Shown: in pieces, positions 11,731 through 19,865 of the stretch
How the letters are laid out: each line of letters starts with the position of its first letter
Numbering within the stretch: position 1 is the first letter of the stretch
Source: Polyangiaceae bacterium
GTDB taxonomy: Bacteria; Myxococcota_A; Polyangia; Polyangiales; Polyangiaceae
Direction: 5' to 3'
Assembly: GCA_025937835.1 (NCBI GenBank)
Contig: JAICQO010000035.1
Location: 1-57,218, forward strand
Length of the DNA: 57,218 bases
Notes under the pieces: generated by a model
Databases searched by the model: none
Seen by the model: the letters and a program-made list of their open reading frames with translations, nothing else
Told to the model about the DNA's origin: nothing
Position numbers and translations under genes: made by a program

Positions 11731-12942
11731 CTACGCCAGGTTCGGCAGGGTGACCAGGTCCACGTGCAGGACCTCGTCGGAGAAGGCCATGATTTCCTGC
11801 AGACAATCCTCGCTCGGGCGGCGACTGAGCCGGATCTTGACGCAGGCGGCGCGCCCGCCCTCGAACACGGTGCTGTCCAGGTCGTGGATGTTGATGCCGT
11901 GCCGCTTCAGCACCGCGAGCACGTTGGCGAGCGCCCCGACCTTGTCGAGGTGCCGAACCACCAGCTGGTAGCGCGACCAGGACGTGGCGCTGATGTTCAC
12001 GACGTTCGGGACCTCGCCCTTGGTCACGAAGCTGCGCAGGATCCGCACGCACTCGGTGGCGATCGCCGTCTGAGCCTCGTCCGTCGAGGCGCCGATGTGC
12101 GGCGTGGCGTAGACGAGGCCGTTCGTCAGCAACGCGTGGCTGTAGCTCGCGCTACGGGCGCCCGGCTCGTCCGGCAACACGTCGAGGCCGACGCGCAGGC
12201 GCTTCTTGGGGATGAGCTCGGCGAGCGCCGCGTAGTCCACGAGCTCGGCGCGGGCCGTGTTCACGAAGATCGCGCCATCTGGCAACGCCTCGAGCACGCG
12301 CCGGCTGACGATCTCTCGCGTCCGGTCGGCCAGCTCGAGGTGCACCGTGAAGATGTCGACCTGGGCAGCCAGGTCTTCGGGGCTCTGGACCCGCACCACG
12401 CCGAGCTCGCTAGCGCGGCTCGACGTGAGCGAGCGGCTGAAGGCGTAGGGCCTGAGCCCGTAGGCCTGCGAGAGCTTGAGCACGGCCCGACCGACGTGGC
12501 CCATCCCGAGGATGCCGATCTTGCGGCCCGACAGCCCGACGGCCCGAGCAAACTCGTGCTTTTCCCACTTCCCGGCGCGCAAGCTGGCGACTGCGTCCGG
12601 AACCCGCCGATCCAGGCTGCCGATCAAGGTGAACGTGAGCTCGGCCACGGCGGAGGCGTTCTTGCCGGGCGTGGTGGCGACGTAGATGCCGCGCTCGCTG
12701 GCCGCGGCGACGTCGATGTTGCTATAGCCGGCGCCGGCGCGGATGATGAGATTCAGGGATTTTCCAGCGCGCACCGCGTCGCCGCTGACCTCGGTGCCCC
12801 GCACCACCAGCACGTTGATGTCGGTCAAGGCCTCGGGGAGCGCGTCCGTCCGAAGGTCGGGCTCGTAAACGACCTCCGCGCCGAGCGCGCGCATCTCATC
12901 GAGGCTCTCCTCACTCAGGCGGTCGGCCACCAGCACTCGCAT
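11731..12942 (-). CDS. serA: D-3-phosphoglycerate dehydrogenase family protein with ACT domain
   Basis: A 403-residue cytoplasmic NAD-dependent 2-hydroxyacid dehydrogenase; SerA oxidises 3-phosphoglycerate as the first step of serine synthesis. The nucleotide-binding motif is GILGMGHVGRAV. The catalytic Arg, Glu and His lie in NTARAELVD, LPDEPGA and TPHIGASTDEAQ. A C-terminal ACT domain (about 325-400, 'LDKVGALANVLAVLKRHGIN') may bind serine for feedback inhibition. The protein lacks the long intervening domain of type I enzymes and is closest in layout to the roughly 400-residue E. coli form. It follows the DUF1285-like gene by 16 nt. A different hydroxyacid substrate cannot be excluded by sequence alone. 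Confidence 0.88.
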   Translation of the reverse strand: MRVLVADRLSEESLDEMRALGAEVVYEPDLRTDALPEALTDINVLVVRGTEVSGDAVRAGKSLNLIIRAGAGYSNIDVAAASERGIYVATTPGKNASAVAELTFTLIGSLDRRVPDAVASLRAGKWEKHEFARAVGLSGRKIGILGMGHVGRAVLKLSQAYGLRPYAFSRSLTSSRASELGVVRVQSPEDLAAQVDIFTVHLELADRTREIVSRRVLEALPDGAIFVNTARAELVDYAALAELIPKKRLRVGLDVLPDEPGARSASYSHALLTNGLVYATPHIGASTDEAQTAIATECVRILRSFVTKGEVPNVVNISATSWSRYQLVVRHLDKVGALANVLAVLKRHGINIHDLDSTVFEGGRAACVKIRLSRRPSEDCLQEIMAFSDEVLHVDLVTLPNLA

Positions 12943-12958
12943 TTGGGGGGGCCTTCTA

Positions 12959-13456
12959 TCACGCTTCGGGGCTTGCGCGCGGTAGCTCCCAACGTAAGTC
13001 GCCGAGTTTGAGGAAAATCGTGCCGCCGGCCCCCTCTTCCAGCCGGTCGAGCAGGGAGAGCTGCGGCTCGCGCCGGAAACGAGCCCGGTATTGCCCGTCT
13101 TTTACCGGCAAATACAGGGCTCCCGAGCGCCCGACGCCGAGCCGGTCGGGCTCGAAGGGCTCGCGCGTGCCGTCCGACAGCTCGACCTCCCGGGGGTCCT
13201 CGAAGACCCGCTCCACGAAGAACGGCGTGTCCTCGACGTGGAAATAGGTCCAGTCGTAGCCGTTGTTCAGGATGAAGCGGCCGTCGTCGGGGTGGCGACC
13301 GACCCAGCTCGCGAACGCTCTCGCCATGCCGGGGTGCGTGACCCGCGCGCCCTCGTGCCAGAAGTTTCCCTCGCCATCGAGCACGATCGTGCTCTCGCGC
13401 GAGCGACCCTCGGGCGGAGGCAGCCGGAAAAACTCGGGGTGGTCGGAGGGCTTCAT
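12959..13456 (-). CDS. DUF1285-like hypothetical protein
   Basis: A soluble 165-residue protein without signal peptide or membrane segment. The pattern 'VLDGEGNFWHEGARVTHPGM', then RFILNNGYDWTYFHVEDTPFF, resembles DUF1285 proteins, small beta-rich proteins of unknown function. That match comes from memory of the family pattern and is only moderately secure. The ATG at 13456 overlaps the rimK stop by four bases (ATGA), so it is very probably translated together with rimK and rimB. A role alongside the glutamate ligase is therefore plausible, but nothing in the sequence shows it. Confidence 0.7.
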   Translation of the reverse strand: MKPSDHPEFFRLPPPEGRSRESTIVLDGEGNFWHEGARVTHPGMARAFASWVGRHPDDGRFILNNGYDWTYFHVEDTPFFVERVFEDPREVELSDGTREPFEPDRLGVGRSGALYLPVKDGQYRARFRREPQLSLLDRLEEGAGGTIFLKLGDLRWELPRASPEA

Positions 13457-14370
13457 TGGAAAACCTTGGCGAGCCCGACCTCGGAGCGCGACGCGCCGGC
13501 CACGTTTTCAAGGTGCTCGAGCACGGCGGAGGCCACGTCTTGCCCCGTGGCGCGTTCGATGCCCTCGAGCCCGGGCGACGCGTTCACTTCCAGCACGAGC
13601 GGGCCGGACCGGCTCTCGATCAGATCGACGCCGGCGAGGTCGACGCCAAGGACGGAAGCCGCGCGCTCGGCGATGCTCACGAGCTCGGGGATGAGCTGCG
13701 CCTTCTCGATCCGACCGCCGCGGTGCACGTTGCTCCGGAACTCGTCGGGGGCCGCGCGGCGCTGCATGCTGGCCACGACGCGGCCGCCCACGACCACCAC
13801 GCGCAGATCGCGCCCGCGGCTCTCCTTCACGAAGTGCTGGACGAGCACGCCCCTCCGCGCGAGCAGCAGCGTCTCGACCACGGCTTCGGCGAGTCGCGTC
13901 GTCTCGGCCAGCATCACGCCCGTTCCTTGCGAGCCCTCGATCGGCTTCAAGATCACCGGCACGCCGCCGACCGCGGCGATCGCAGCGCGTACTCCGGCGC
14001 GCTCGCGCACGAGCACGGTCGCGGGCACTGGTAAGCCGTGCCGGCTGAGCACCTGCAGGGCGCGGAATTTGTCGCGGCAGACCCGGATCGCGCGCGCGCT
14101 CGGCAGCGTCACGACGCCCGCGTGCTCGAACTGTTCGACGACCGCCGTGCCGTAGGAGCTCACCGAGGGGCCGATGCGCGCGATCACGGCGTCGAAGCGC
14201 GACAGCGGCTTGTTGCGGTAAAGCAGGGGCACGCCCTGCCCGACCGCCGGACAGAGCTGCAGCGTGTCGAGCACGCGCACGCGATGGCCGCGGCGATAGC
14301 AGGCTTCGCGCAGGCGCTCGACGCTGTAGCCGAGGCTCAGGCGCGACAGGATGCCGATTTTCAGGCTCAC
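13453..14370 (-). CDS. rimK: RimK-family ATP-grasp glutamate ligase
   Basis: RimK adds glutamate residues to the C-terminus of ribosomal protein S6 or a related acceptor, using ATP. The 305-residue length is normal. N-terminal 'KIGILSRLSLGYSVERLREA' is the pre-ATP-grasp domain. ATP-grasp motifs follow: 'GVPVILKPIEGSQGTGVML', VQHFVKESRGRDLRV, and the metal-binding end 'GPLVLEVNASPGLEGIE'. I chose the GTG at 14370 because it overlaps the rimB-like stop (GTGA) and the protein starts there as RimK normally does; the open frame continues to 14781 as a shadow. Tight coupling to the rimB-like gene supports a RimK/RimB system. Confidence 0.92.
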   Translation of the reverse strand: MSLKIGILSRLSLGYSVERLREACYRRGHRVRVLDTLQLCPAVGQGVPLLYRNKPLSRFDAVIARIGPSVSSYGTAVVEQFEHAGVVTLPSARAIRVCRDKFRALQVLSRHGLPVPATVLVRERAGVRAAIAAVGGVPVILKPIEGSQGTGVMLAETTRLAEAVVETLLLARRGVLVQHFVKESRGRDLRVVVVGGRVVASMQRRAAPDEFRSNVHRGGRIEKAQLIPELVSIAERAASVLGVDLAGVDLIESRSGPLVLEVNASPGLEGIERATGQDVASAVLEHLENVAGASRSEVGLAKVFQ

Positions 14371-14840
14371 GGCGCGCTCCGTCGCAGGGCGCTCACGGCG
14401 GCCGTGCCCGCCTCGCCGCCCAGCAAGTAGCGCCGGCTCGGATCGACGTAGAAGCGCGCGCCGAGCGCGGTGCGCCCGAGCAGCATCCGGTAGATCATGC
14501 GCTGGCGATCGACCAGCCCGAGCTCGGCCGTGAAGGTGGTCGAGCCGACCCGGATCCGGGTCTCGACGAAGATCCGGAGCTCGGACACACCCGATGTCGA
14601 GCGAACGCGCGTGCGCCGCGTCACCTTGGCTTCTACCGTGACGGTGCGCTCGGGATGCCGCCGGTGCAGACGCACGTCGAACCGCACCCGATCCCGCGGC
14701 AGCTCGCGCAGATTGTCCACGTGCAAGGCGCTCGATCGGGCCCCGGTATCGACCTTGGCGCGCAGGCGCAAGACCCGCCAATCCGGCAGGTCGACGTACT
14801 CAGCGAGGCCGATCAGCAGGCGTCGTGGGCGCGCGACCAA
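14367..14840 (-). CDS. RimB-like retropepsin-fold protease (PF05618, 'ATP-dependent zinc protease' family)
   Basis: A 157-residue protein of the PF05618 family. The key motif is 'RLRAKVDTGARSSALHVDNL' with the retropepsin-type Asp-Thr-Gly; the second half carries RMLLGRTAL. In Pseudomonas, RimB works with RimK and trims glutamate tails added to ribosomal protein S6; the same role is inferred here from the GTGA overlap with rimK. The only usable start before the conserved GLAEYVDLPDW segment is a TTG at 14840, two codons after an in-frame stop and without a Shine-Dalgarno sequence. Translation from TTG, possibly leaderless, is therefore likely. Confidence 0.85.
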   Translation of the reverse strand: MVARPRRLLIGLAEYVDLPDWRVLRLRAKVDTGARSSALHVDNLRELPRDRVRFDVRLHRRHPERTVTVEAKVTRRTRVRSTSGVSELRIFVETRIRVGSTTFTAELGLVDRQRMIYRMLLGRTALGARFYVDPSRRYLLGGEAGTAAVSALRRSAP

Positions 14841-14848
14841 GGCAAATC

Positions 14849-14877
14849 ACACTAGGCCACTCGCTCCCACACGGCAA
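14849..14877 (-). promoter_or_regulatory. possible sigma-70-type promoter of the rimB-rimK operon
   Basis: TTGCCG and TAGTGT are separated by exactly 17 bp on the minus strand. The predicted start point falls within a few bases of the TTG start codon, which would give a leaderless mRNA. The -10 match is poor (3 of 6), so this is only suggestive. Confidence 0.25.
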
Positions 14878-14949
14878 GCCGAGCCCGAGACGCCGAGCTG
14901 CGTCATTCCGCGATCGATTTCGGAGCCGCGGCCTGGTATCGCGGTGGTT

Positions 14950-15474
14950 GTGTCCGACGAATTTCCGACGCTCGAAGCGGCGCTAGCCGTATCGCTCGTC
15001 GCGCTGGCGTGGCGGCTCGGACTGCTCGTGGGTGCGCTGAAGCGTGCGCGACGCGACGCTCCGGATCCGTCTGGGGGCCCGCGTTTCCGCAGCCGCGCCG
15101 GAGCCGACCTGGCAATCGCCGCGGTGCTCGCCGGTGCGTTGATCTACGCGGGCACGGGCGGGCTCCAAGTGGGGCGGACGTTCTTCGCGCTCGGCGTGGT
15201 GGCACTTTTGCTCTTGCTCGGCAGCGCGGTCGTCGAGGTTTTGGTCGAGCGAGCTCTGAAAGCCAAGCACGTGCGCGTGCGCCAGAGCCGCGCCCACCTC
15301 GAGCGCGCCGCGTCGGGCGCGCGGCCACGGCTCTGCACCTCGTGCGGCTCGAGCGACGGGCGCAAGGTCGACGGCGAGCTCGGTCCCAAGCTCGCCGAGC
15401 TGGGGGTGGAGGCGTTGTGGTTGTGCACCGAGTGCGGGCACCTCGAGGGTCGCGCCCGGGCCGGGACGTGGTAA
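14950..15474 (+). CDS. membrane protein with C-terminal zinc ribbon
   Basis: I place the start at the GTG at 14950 (another GTG is at 14944), giving 174 residues. Two or three hydrophobic segments occupy about 8-32 and 55-95, and a cytoplasmic tail carries paired CTSCG and CTECG knuckles about 30 residues apart, a likely zinc ribbon. The family is unknown to me. It is the first gene of a plus-strand run and lies 14 nt before the methyltransferase gene. The start is uncertain because no Shine-Dalgarno sequence is obvious. The open frame extends upstream over rimB in antisense, which I regard as spurious. Confidence 0.6.
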   Translation: MSDEFPTLEAALAVSLVALAWRLGLLVGALKRARRDAPDPSGGPRFRSRAGADLAIAAVLAGALIYAGTGGLQVGRTFFALGVVALLLLLGSAVVEVLVERALKAKHVRVRQSRAHLERAASGARPRLCTSCGSSDGRKVDGELGPKLAELGVEALWLCTECGHLEGRARAGTW

Positions 15475-15488
15475 AGGCGGGGCTTCTC

Positions 15489-16229
15489 ATGGACGCCTCC
15501 GGCAGCCACGACGCCAACCGCCGCTACTACGACGCGTTCGCCACTGGGTACGAAAACCAGCGCGGAGACAACGACCCGGGCGGCTACCACGAGTTGCTCG
15601 ACGAGCTCGAGTCGGAGTTCGTACGCCGCTTCGGCGCCGGGCGGGACGTGCTCGAGGTCGGCTGCGGTACGGGTCTCGTTCTGGGACGCATCGCGGGCTT
15701 CGCCAAGAGCGCGACCGGCGTGGACCTGTCGCCCGGCATGCTCGAGCGCGCACGCAGCCGCGGCCTCGAGGTACGCGAGGCATCGGCGACGTCGCTGCCC
15801 TTCGACGATCAGTCGTTCGACGTGACCTGCAGCTTCAAGGTGCTGGCGCACGTCCCGGAAATCGAGCGGGCGCTGGCGGAGATGGCGCGCGTCACGCGTC
15901 CGGGCGGCCACGTGATCGCCGAGTTTTACAACCCGTGCAGCCTGCGCGGCCTCGTCAAGCGCTTCGGGCCCTCGGGGCGAGTCGCCGAGGGCACGCACGA
16001 GGGGCAGGTGTACACGCGCTTCGACTCGCCGCGGCAGGTGAAGAAGCTCGTGCCGGAGGGCTGTCACCTGGTCGCTTCGCGCGGGGTCCGGATCGCGACG
16101 CCGACCGCGCACGTGATGCGGAACCCGCTCGGCCGCCGGCTCTTCGGCTCCGCCGAGCGGCTGCTCTGCGACTCCCCGCTGCGCGTGTTCGGCGGCTTCT
16201 ACATCGTGGCGCTCGAGCGCCGGGGCTAG
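15489..16229 (+). CDS. class I SAM-dependent methyltransferase
   Basis: A 246-residue cytoplasmic methyltransferase of the UbiE/Methyltransf_11 type. Motif I is VLEVGCGTGLVLG, the acidic post-I residue is in TGVDLSPGMLERA, motif II is in SFDVTCSFKVLAHV, and motif III in RVTRPGGHVIAEFYNP. The C-terminal part (LVPEGCHLVASRG) is typical of enzymes acting on small lipophilic acceptors. The ATG at 15489 follows AAGGCGGGG. It sits between the zinc-ribbon membrane gene and a di-iron ferritin-like gene 8 nt downstream; a methyltransferase next to a di-iron protein recalls quinone or natural-product modification, but the substrate is unknown. Confidence 0.85.
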   Translation: MDASGSHDANRRYYDAFATGYENQRGDNDPGGYHELLDELESEFVRRFGAGRDVLEVGCGTGLVLGRIAGFAKSATGVDLSPGMLERARSRGLEVREASATSLPFDDQSFDVTCSFKVLAHVPEIERALAEMARVTRPGGHVIAEFYNPCSLRGLVKRFGPSGRVAEGTHEGQVYTRFDSPRQVKKLVPEGCHLVASRGVRIATPTAHVMRNPLGRRLFGSAERLLCDSPLRVFGGFYIVALERRG

Positions 16230-16237
16230 ACGCAAGC

Positions 16238-17137
16238 ATGAAAAGCCCTGTCTCGGTGAGCGAGCGTCGCGCGGTGCGCGAACGGCCGACCCGATGGTGG
16301 CTCGAAACGCTGGAGCGGCGGCGCGTCCGCCAGTCGGAAGAGCGCCTGGATCTCGCCACGCGGGACGCCTGGCAGACCGACGAGGAGCGGCGCGCGGCTC
16401 ACAAGTTCTTCAACGCCGCGTTCCGCGCCGAAGAGTCGGGCTTGCGCCAGGCGCACGACCTCGCCGCCGACGTCGCCGCCTTCGATCCGGAGCTGTCGGA
16501 GGTGCTGCGGCTGTACGGGGACGAAGAGGGCTGGCACCGCGAGCTGCTCACCGAGTTTCTCGGCGCAATCGGCGGCAAGGTCGAGCCGATGGGGCGCGTG
16601 ACGCGCTCGTTCTACGCGCTCTACGGGCGCGCCAAGCGCATGGAAACCATCGTGCTCACGAACCTGATGTTCGAGACGATCGGTTCCACCACGTATCGCA
16701 TGGCGCTCCGCAACGTCGAGCAGCCGGCGGCGCGCAAGATGCTCACGATCTTGACGCGCGACGAGTCGTTCCACGTGCCGCTCAACGTGCACTTTCTGAG
16801 GAATGTTCTGTCGCGCACGCCCAGGGCGGCGAGGCTCCGGCTCAAGCTCGTTTACCACGCGCTGTTCGTGTCGCTGGTGCTGCTGCCGCTCGCGAGCCGC
16901 CCCAAGGCCAAGGCCTTCGACCGGCTCTCGACGCTCGAGCTGTCGCGCGGCTACGCGAAGATGCTCGCCGGCCTCTTCGAGCGCGAGCCGGATCTCGGCC
17001 TGAACCCGCCGCGCTGGCTCCTGGCGCTGCTCGGCATCCGCCGCGAGGAGCTCGGAGACGAGGCCGTCGGCGCGACGAGCCTGGAGGCCGCCGAGCAGGC
17101 CGCCGATCGGGATCGGATCGAGGTAAGGGCTCTTTAG
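16238..17137 (+). CDS. ferritin-like di-iron carboxylate protein
   Basis: A 299-residue helical protein. Its iron ligands can be read directly: E65/E66 (FRAEESG), E97-x-x-H100 (DEEGWHRE), E146 (MFETIG) and E176-x-x-H179 (DESFHVPL), the arrangement of four-helix-bundle di-iron enzymes. After the bundle a hydrophobic segment (about 205-222, LVYHALFVSLVLLPLA) suggests membrane attachment, as in Coq7-like hydroxylases. The protein could therefore be an oxygen-dependent hydroxylase of a membrane-bound substrate. It follows the methyltransferase by 8 nt. I do not recognise a named family and the reaction is inferred only. Confidence 0.7.
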   Translation: MKSPVSVSERRAVRERPTRWWLETLERRRVRQSEERLDLATRDAWQTDEERRAAHKFFNAAFRAEESGLRQAHDLAADVAAFDPELSEVLRLYGDEEGWHRELLTEFLGAIGGKVEPMGRVTRSFYALYGRAKRMETIVLTNLMFETIGSTTYRMALRNVEQPAARKMLTILTRDESFHVPLNVHFLRNVLSRTPRAARLRLKLVYHALFVSLVLLPLASRPKAKAFDRLSTLELSRGYAKMLAGLFEREPDLGLNPPRWLLALLGIRREELGDEAVGATSLEAAEQAADRDRIEVRAL

Positions 17138-17169
17138 CCCGAGGGGCGTGGTATTGCTGCGGGAACCTG

Positions 17170-18123
17170 GTGCGACTGCGGTTCTCGCTCACGGCGCTCT
17201 TGCTCTCGAGCACGCTCTCCACGGCTCGGGCCGAGCCGCGGCACGCGTTCGCGCCGAAGCCGGTGGCCGAGTCGCTGATCGGCGACGCGAAGCGCGACTA
17301 CGTCGCCGCGCGGCTCCTGTTCGATAGCGGGGACTACCAGGGTGCGCTGCTCAAGTTCGAGAACGCTTACCGGCTGTCCGGAGACCCGCGGCTGCTCTGG
17401 AACCAGGCGGTCTGTGCCAAGAACCTGCGCCGCTACGCGCGCGCGATAGAGCTCGTCCAGCGCTACCTCGACTCGAAGTCCCCGCTCGTCACTCCCGACG
17501 CGGTCGAGGCAGGGCGCGCGTTCCTCGCCGCGGCGCTGCCGCTCACGGCCAAGCTGACGATCACCGCCAGCGTGCCGGGCGCTCGCGTGTACCTCGACGA
17601 TCGGCTGCTCGGCACGCTGCCGCTCGAGCCCGGCCTGCGCGTGGATCTCGGCATGCACTCGCTGCGGATCGAGAAGTTCGACTACGTCGATTTCGACGAG
17701 ACGCTGACCGTCACCGACTCGAAGGAAATCGTGGTGCGCGCCGAATTGCGACGGATCCTGCACCAGGGGACGCTCTCGGTGCAGGCCAAGCCCGGCAACG
17801 CGATCGCGGTCAACGGCTCGGTCGTCGGGGTCGGGCAGTGGCAAGGCACGCTGCGCTCGGGGCGCCACCGGCTGCGCGTCACTGCCCCCGGCGCCCGCCC
17901 GTACGAAACCGAGCTCGTGATCGTCGACAACCAGACGCGCTCCGTCAACGTGACCTTGGAAGAGGCGCGCGGGGGCGGCATCCCGACCTGGGTCTGGATT
18001 TCGGGCGGCGTGCTCCTCGCTTCGGGCCTCGGCGCGGCGGGCTACTACCTGCTCAAGCCGGACGGAGAAGAGCTGCCCCGCGGCTCGATCGCTCACGTCG
18101 GCTTGCCGCTGGTGCGAGAGTGA
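17170..18123 (+). CDS. TPR-PEGA envelope protein
   Basis: A 317-residue protein with a signal peptide (cleavage near ARAEP, about residue 22). A TPR-like region (about 40-105, 'LLFDSGDYQGALLKFENAY') is followed by two PEGA-type beta domains (about 125-190, 'GARVYLDDRLLGTLPLEPG', and about 200-265). One transmembrane helix (about 275-300) sits near the C-terminus. The start is the GTG at 17170, preceded by GGGAA; the frame extends far upstream as a shadow of the ferritin-like gene. PEGA domains are surface or envelope modules in myxobacteria. Its stop overlaps the start of the next lipoprotein (TGATG), implying coupled translation. It resembles the larger protein at 40925-42436. Confidence 0.8.
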   Translation: MRLRFSLTALLLSSTLSTARAEPRHAFAPKPVAESLIGDAKRDYVAARLLFDSGDYQGALLKFENAYRLSGDPRLLWNQAVCAKNLRRYARAIELVQRYLDSKSPLVTPDAVEAGRAFLAAALPLTAKLTITASVPGARVYLDDRLLGTLPLEPGLRVDLGMHSLRIEKFDYVDFDETLTVTDSKEIVVRAELRRILHQGTLSVQAKPGNAIAVNGSVVGVGQWQGTLRSGRHRLRVTAPGARPYETELVIVDNQTRSVNVTLEEARGGGIPTWVWISGGVLLASGLGAAGYYLLKPDGEELPRGSIAHVGLPLVRE

Positions 18124-19862
18124 TGCGCGCCCCCGGGCTCTCCCTTGCCGCCCTCGTCTGCGCGAGCCTGCTCGGCGCGCTGGGCTGCAGCGACTCGCGC
18201 GGCGAGGTCATGGTGGTCGTGACCACGGACATGTCCTTGCCGGGCGATCTCGATCGACTGCTCTGGCACGTCTATCGCGAGGGGGTGGTCACGAACGAGG
18301 GCGAGCTTCCGCTCACGAGCTTCGACAGCCTGCCCGCGACGCTGTCGATCGCCGGCTCCCAAGAGCAAGCCGTGCGCGTCGAGGTGGAGGGGCTCCGCGA
18401 CGGCAAGACGCGGGTGCGGCGCTCGGCGGCCTTCGAGCTACCTGACGACGGCGTGAAAGAGCTGCGGCTCCCGCTCAATTTCCTGTGCAGCGACGCGCTC
18501 GGCGACGAGAGCTGCGGGACCGGAGCGACCTGTCAGGCCGGGCGCTGCGTGCCCGAAGCGCAGGACTCGAAGGCCCTCCTGCCGTTCGACCCGCTACCGA
18601 GCGGCGCGTGCTTCGACGCGGCGGCCTGCATCGTCGGCAACATGATCGCAGCGCCGACGCCGCTGCGCGACCGGGACAGCAACGACTGCGTGCTCACCGG
18701 CAACTCGGTCAGCGGCGACGGCAACGTCAACGTGGCGATCGTGGTCGACACCTCGGTCGTCGGAAACTACGGCGTGTGCGGCGCCGCCGCCTCGTGCGTC
18801 GTCCCGCTCGAGCCCGGCGCGCCCGAAGGCTGGAAGCTCAACGTGGACGATCGCCAGCGGCTCTTGTCGATCAACCTGCCCGAGGTGATTTGCGAAGAGC
18901 TCGGACACAGCGTCCTCCGCCTGCAAACCGCAAGGGTCAGCGCCGACTGTCCCATGAAAGAACCGGACCTACCGCTCTGCGAGGCGCAGAGCGCCTGCAT
19001 CGCTGCAGATATCGGCTGCCCCGAGGGCTGGGATTCGTGGACCTGCACCGGCGCGGCCCAGCCCGTCGATCCCGAAAAAGACTTCCGGTATTGCGGGCAG
19101 CTCGATCTCGATCCGAGCAAGGTGCCGTTCGTGCCCGGACACTGGTGCTGTGCACCCGCGGAGCCCGAGCCCCCGCGTGCCGACCGCGATCCCCTGCTCC
19201 TCGATGACATGACCGGTGGCTCCCAGGTGAAGATCCGAGTTCCTCCCGGATTCACTGCCGGCGGCTGGTACTCCCAGACCGACGACACGCGCTACCCGAT
19301 CTCCCCGCCTCCGTACCCGGCGCTGTTCACGTACCGCGAACGCGACTTGCCGCGCGAGCAACCGCCGGGCGCTCCCGGGCTCGGTAGCGCCGCCTGCCTC
19401 ACGTCCAAGACCGGCTACGAGGGCACCTTCGCCCTGGCCGGGTTCAACTACCTCCTCGACCGGACCAACTTTTTACCAGCCGAGTTCGACGTGAGTGCGT
19501 ACACCGGGGTTCGGTTCTGGGCGGCTGCACCGAACCTGCGCGATGGCGAGCCGCTGTCCTTGCGCGTCAATTTTCCGAACACACAAACGTATACCGAAGC
19601 GAACACCGAGTGCGTCCGGCAAGTCGGAAAGCAGGCCTGCGACCACTTCGGAGAGGATCTGCTGCTCACGAACCGCTGGCAGCAGTACTTCGTGCGCTGG
19701 GACGAGCTCGAGCAGTCGCCGCGCGAGCTCGGTCAGGTTCGCTTCGACGAGTTCGCGCCGCGGCTCTACTCCACGGACTTCATGATCTCGGGTGGTGGCT
19801 CGGGGGTGACCTCGCAGCCGTTCGATTTTTGCATCTCGCAGATCTACTTCACCACGGACTGA
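18123..19862 (+). CDS. large Cys-rich lipoprotein with carbohydrate-binding-like domain
   Basis: A 579-residue lipoprotein: signal peptide with lipobox LGALGC, lipidated Cys near residue 20. An N-terminal beta domain (about 25-120) is followed by a short Cys cluster (CSDALGDESCGTGATC), a middle region with many Cys pairs, and a C-terminal domain (about 360-579). That last domain starts 'LLLDDMTGG' and contains GFTAGGWYSQTDD, resembling galactose-binding-fold (CBM11/CIA30-like) domains. It is translated from the ATG overlapping the upstream stop. Only 3 nt separate it from the GH5-like gene, whose product is also a predicted lipoprotein, so both may act together at the cell surface. The fold call is by pattern only. 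Confidence 0.72.
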   Translation: MRAPGLSLAALVCASLLGALGCSDSRGEVMVVVTTDMSLPGDLDRLLWHVYREGVVTNEGELPLTSFDSLPATLSIAGSQEQAVRVEVEGLRDGKTRVRRSAAFELPDDGVKELRLPLNFLCSDALGDESCGTGATCQAGRCVPEAQDSKALLPFDPLPSGACFDAAACIVGNMIAAPTPLRDRDSNDCVLTGNSVSGDGNVNVAIVVDTSVVGNYGVCGAAASCVVPLEPGAPEGWKLNVDDRQRLLSINLPEVICEELGHSVLRLQTARVSADCPMKEPDLPLCEAQSACIAADIGCPEGWDSWTCTGAAQPVDPEKDFRYCGQLDLDPSKVPFVPGHWCCAPAEPEPPRADRDPLLLDDMTGGSQVKIRVPPGFTAGGWYSQTDDTRYPISPPPYPALFTYRERDLPREQPPGAPGLGSAACLTSKTGYEGTFALAGFNYLLDRTNFLPAEFDVSAYTGVRFWAAAPNLRDGEPLSLRVNFPNTQTYTEANTECVRQVGKQACDHFGEDLLLTNRWQQYFVRWDELEQSPRELGQVRFDEFAPRLYSTDFMISGGGSGVTSQPFDFCISQIYFTTD

Positions 19863-19865
19863 CCG

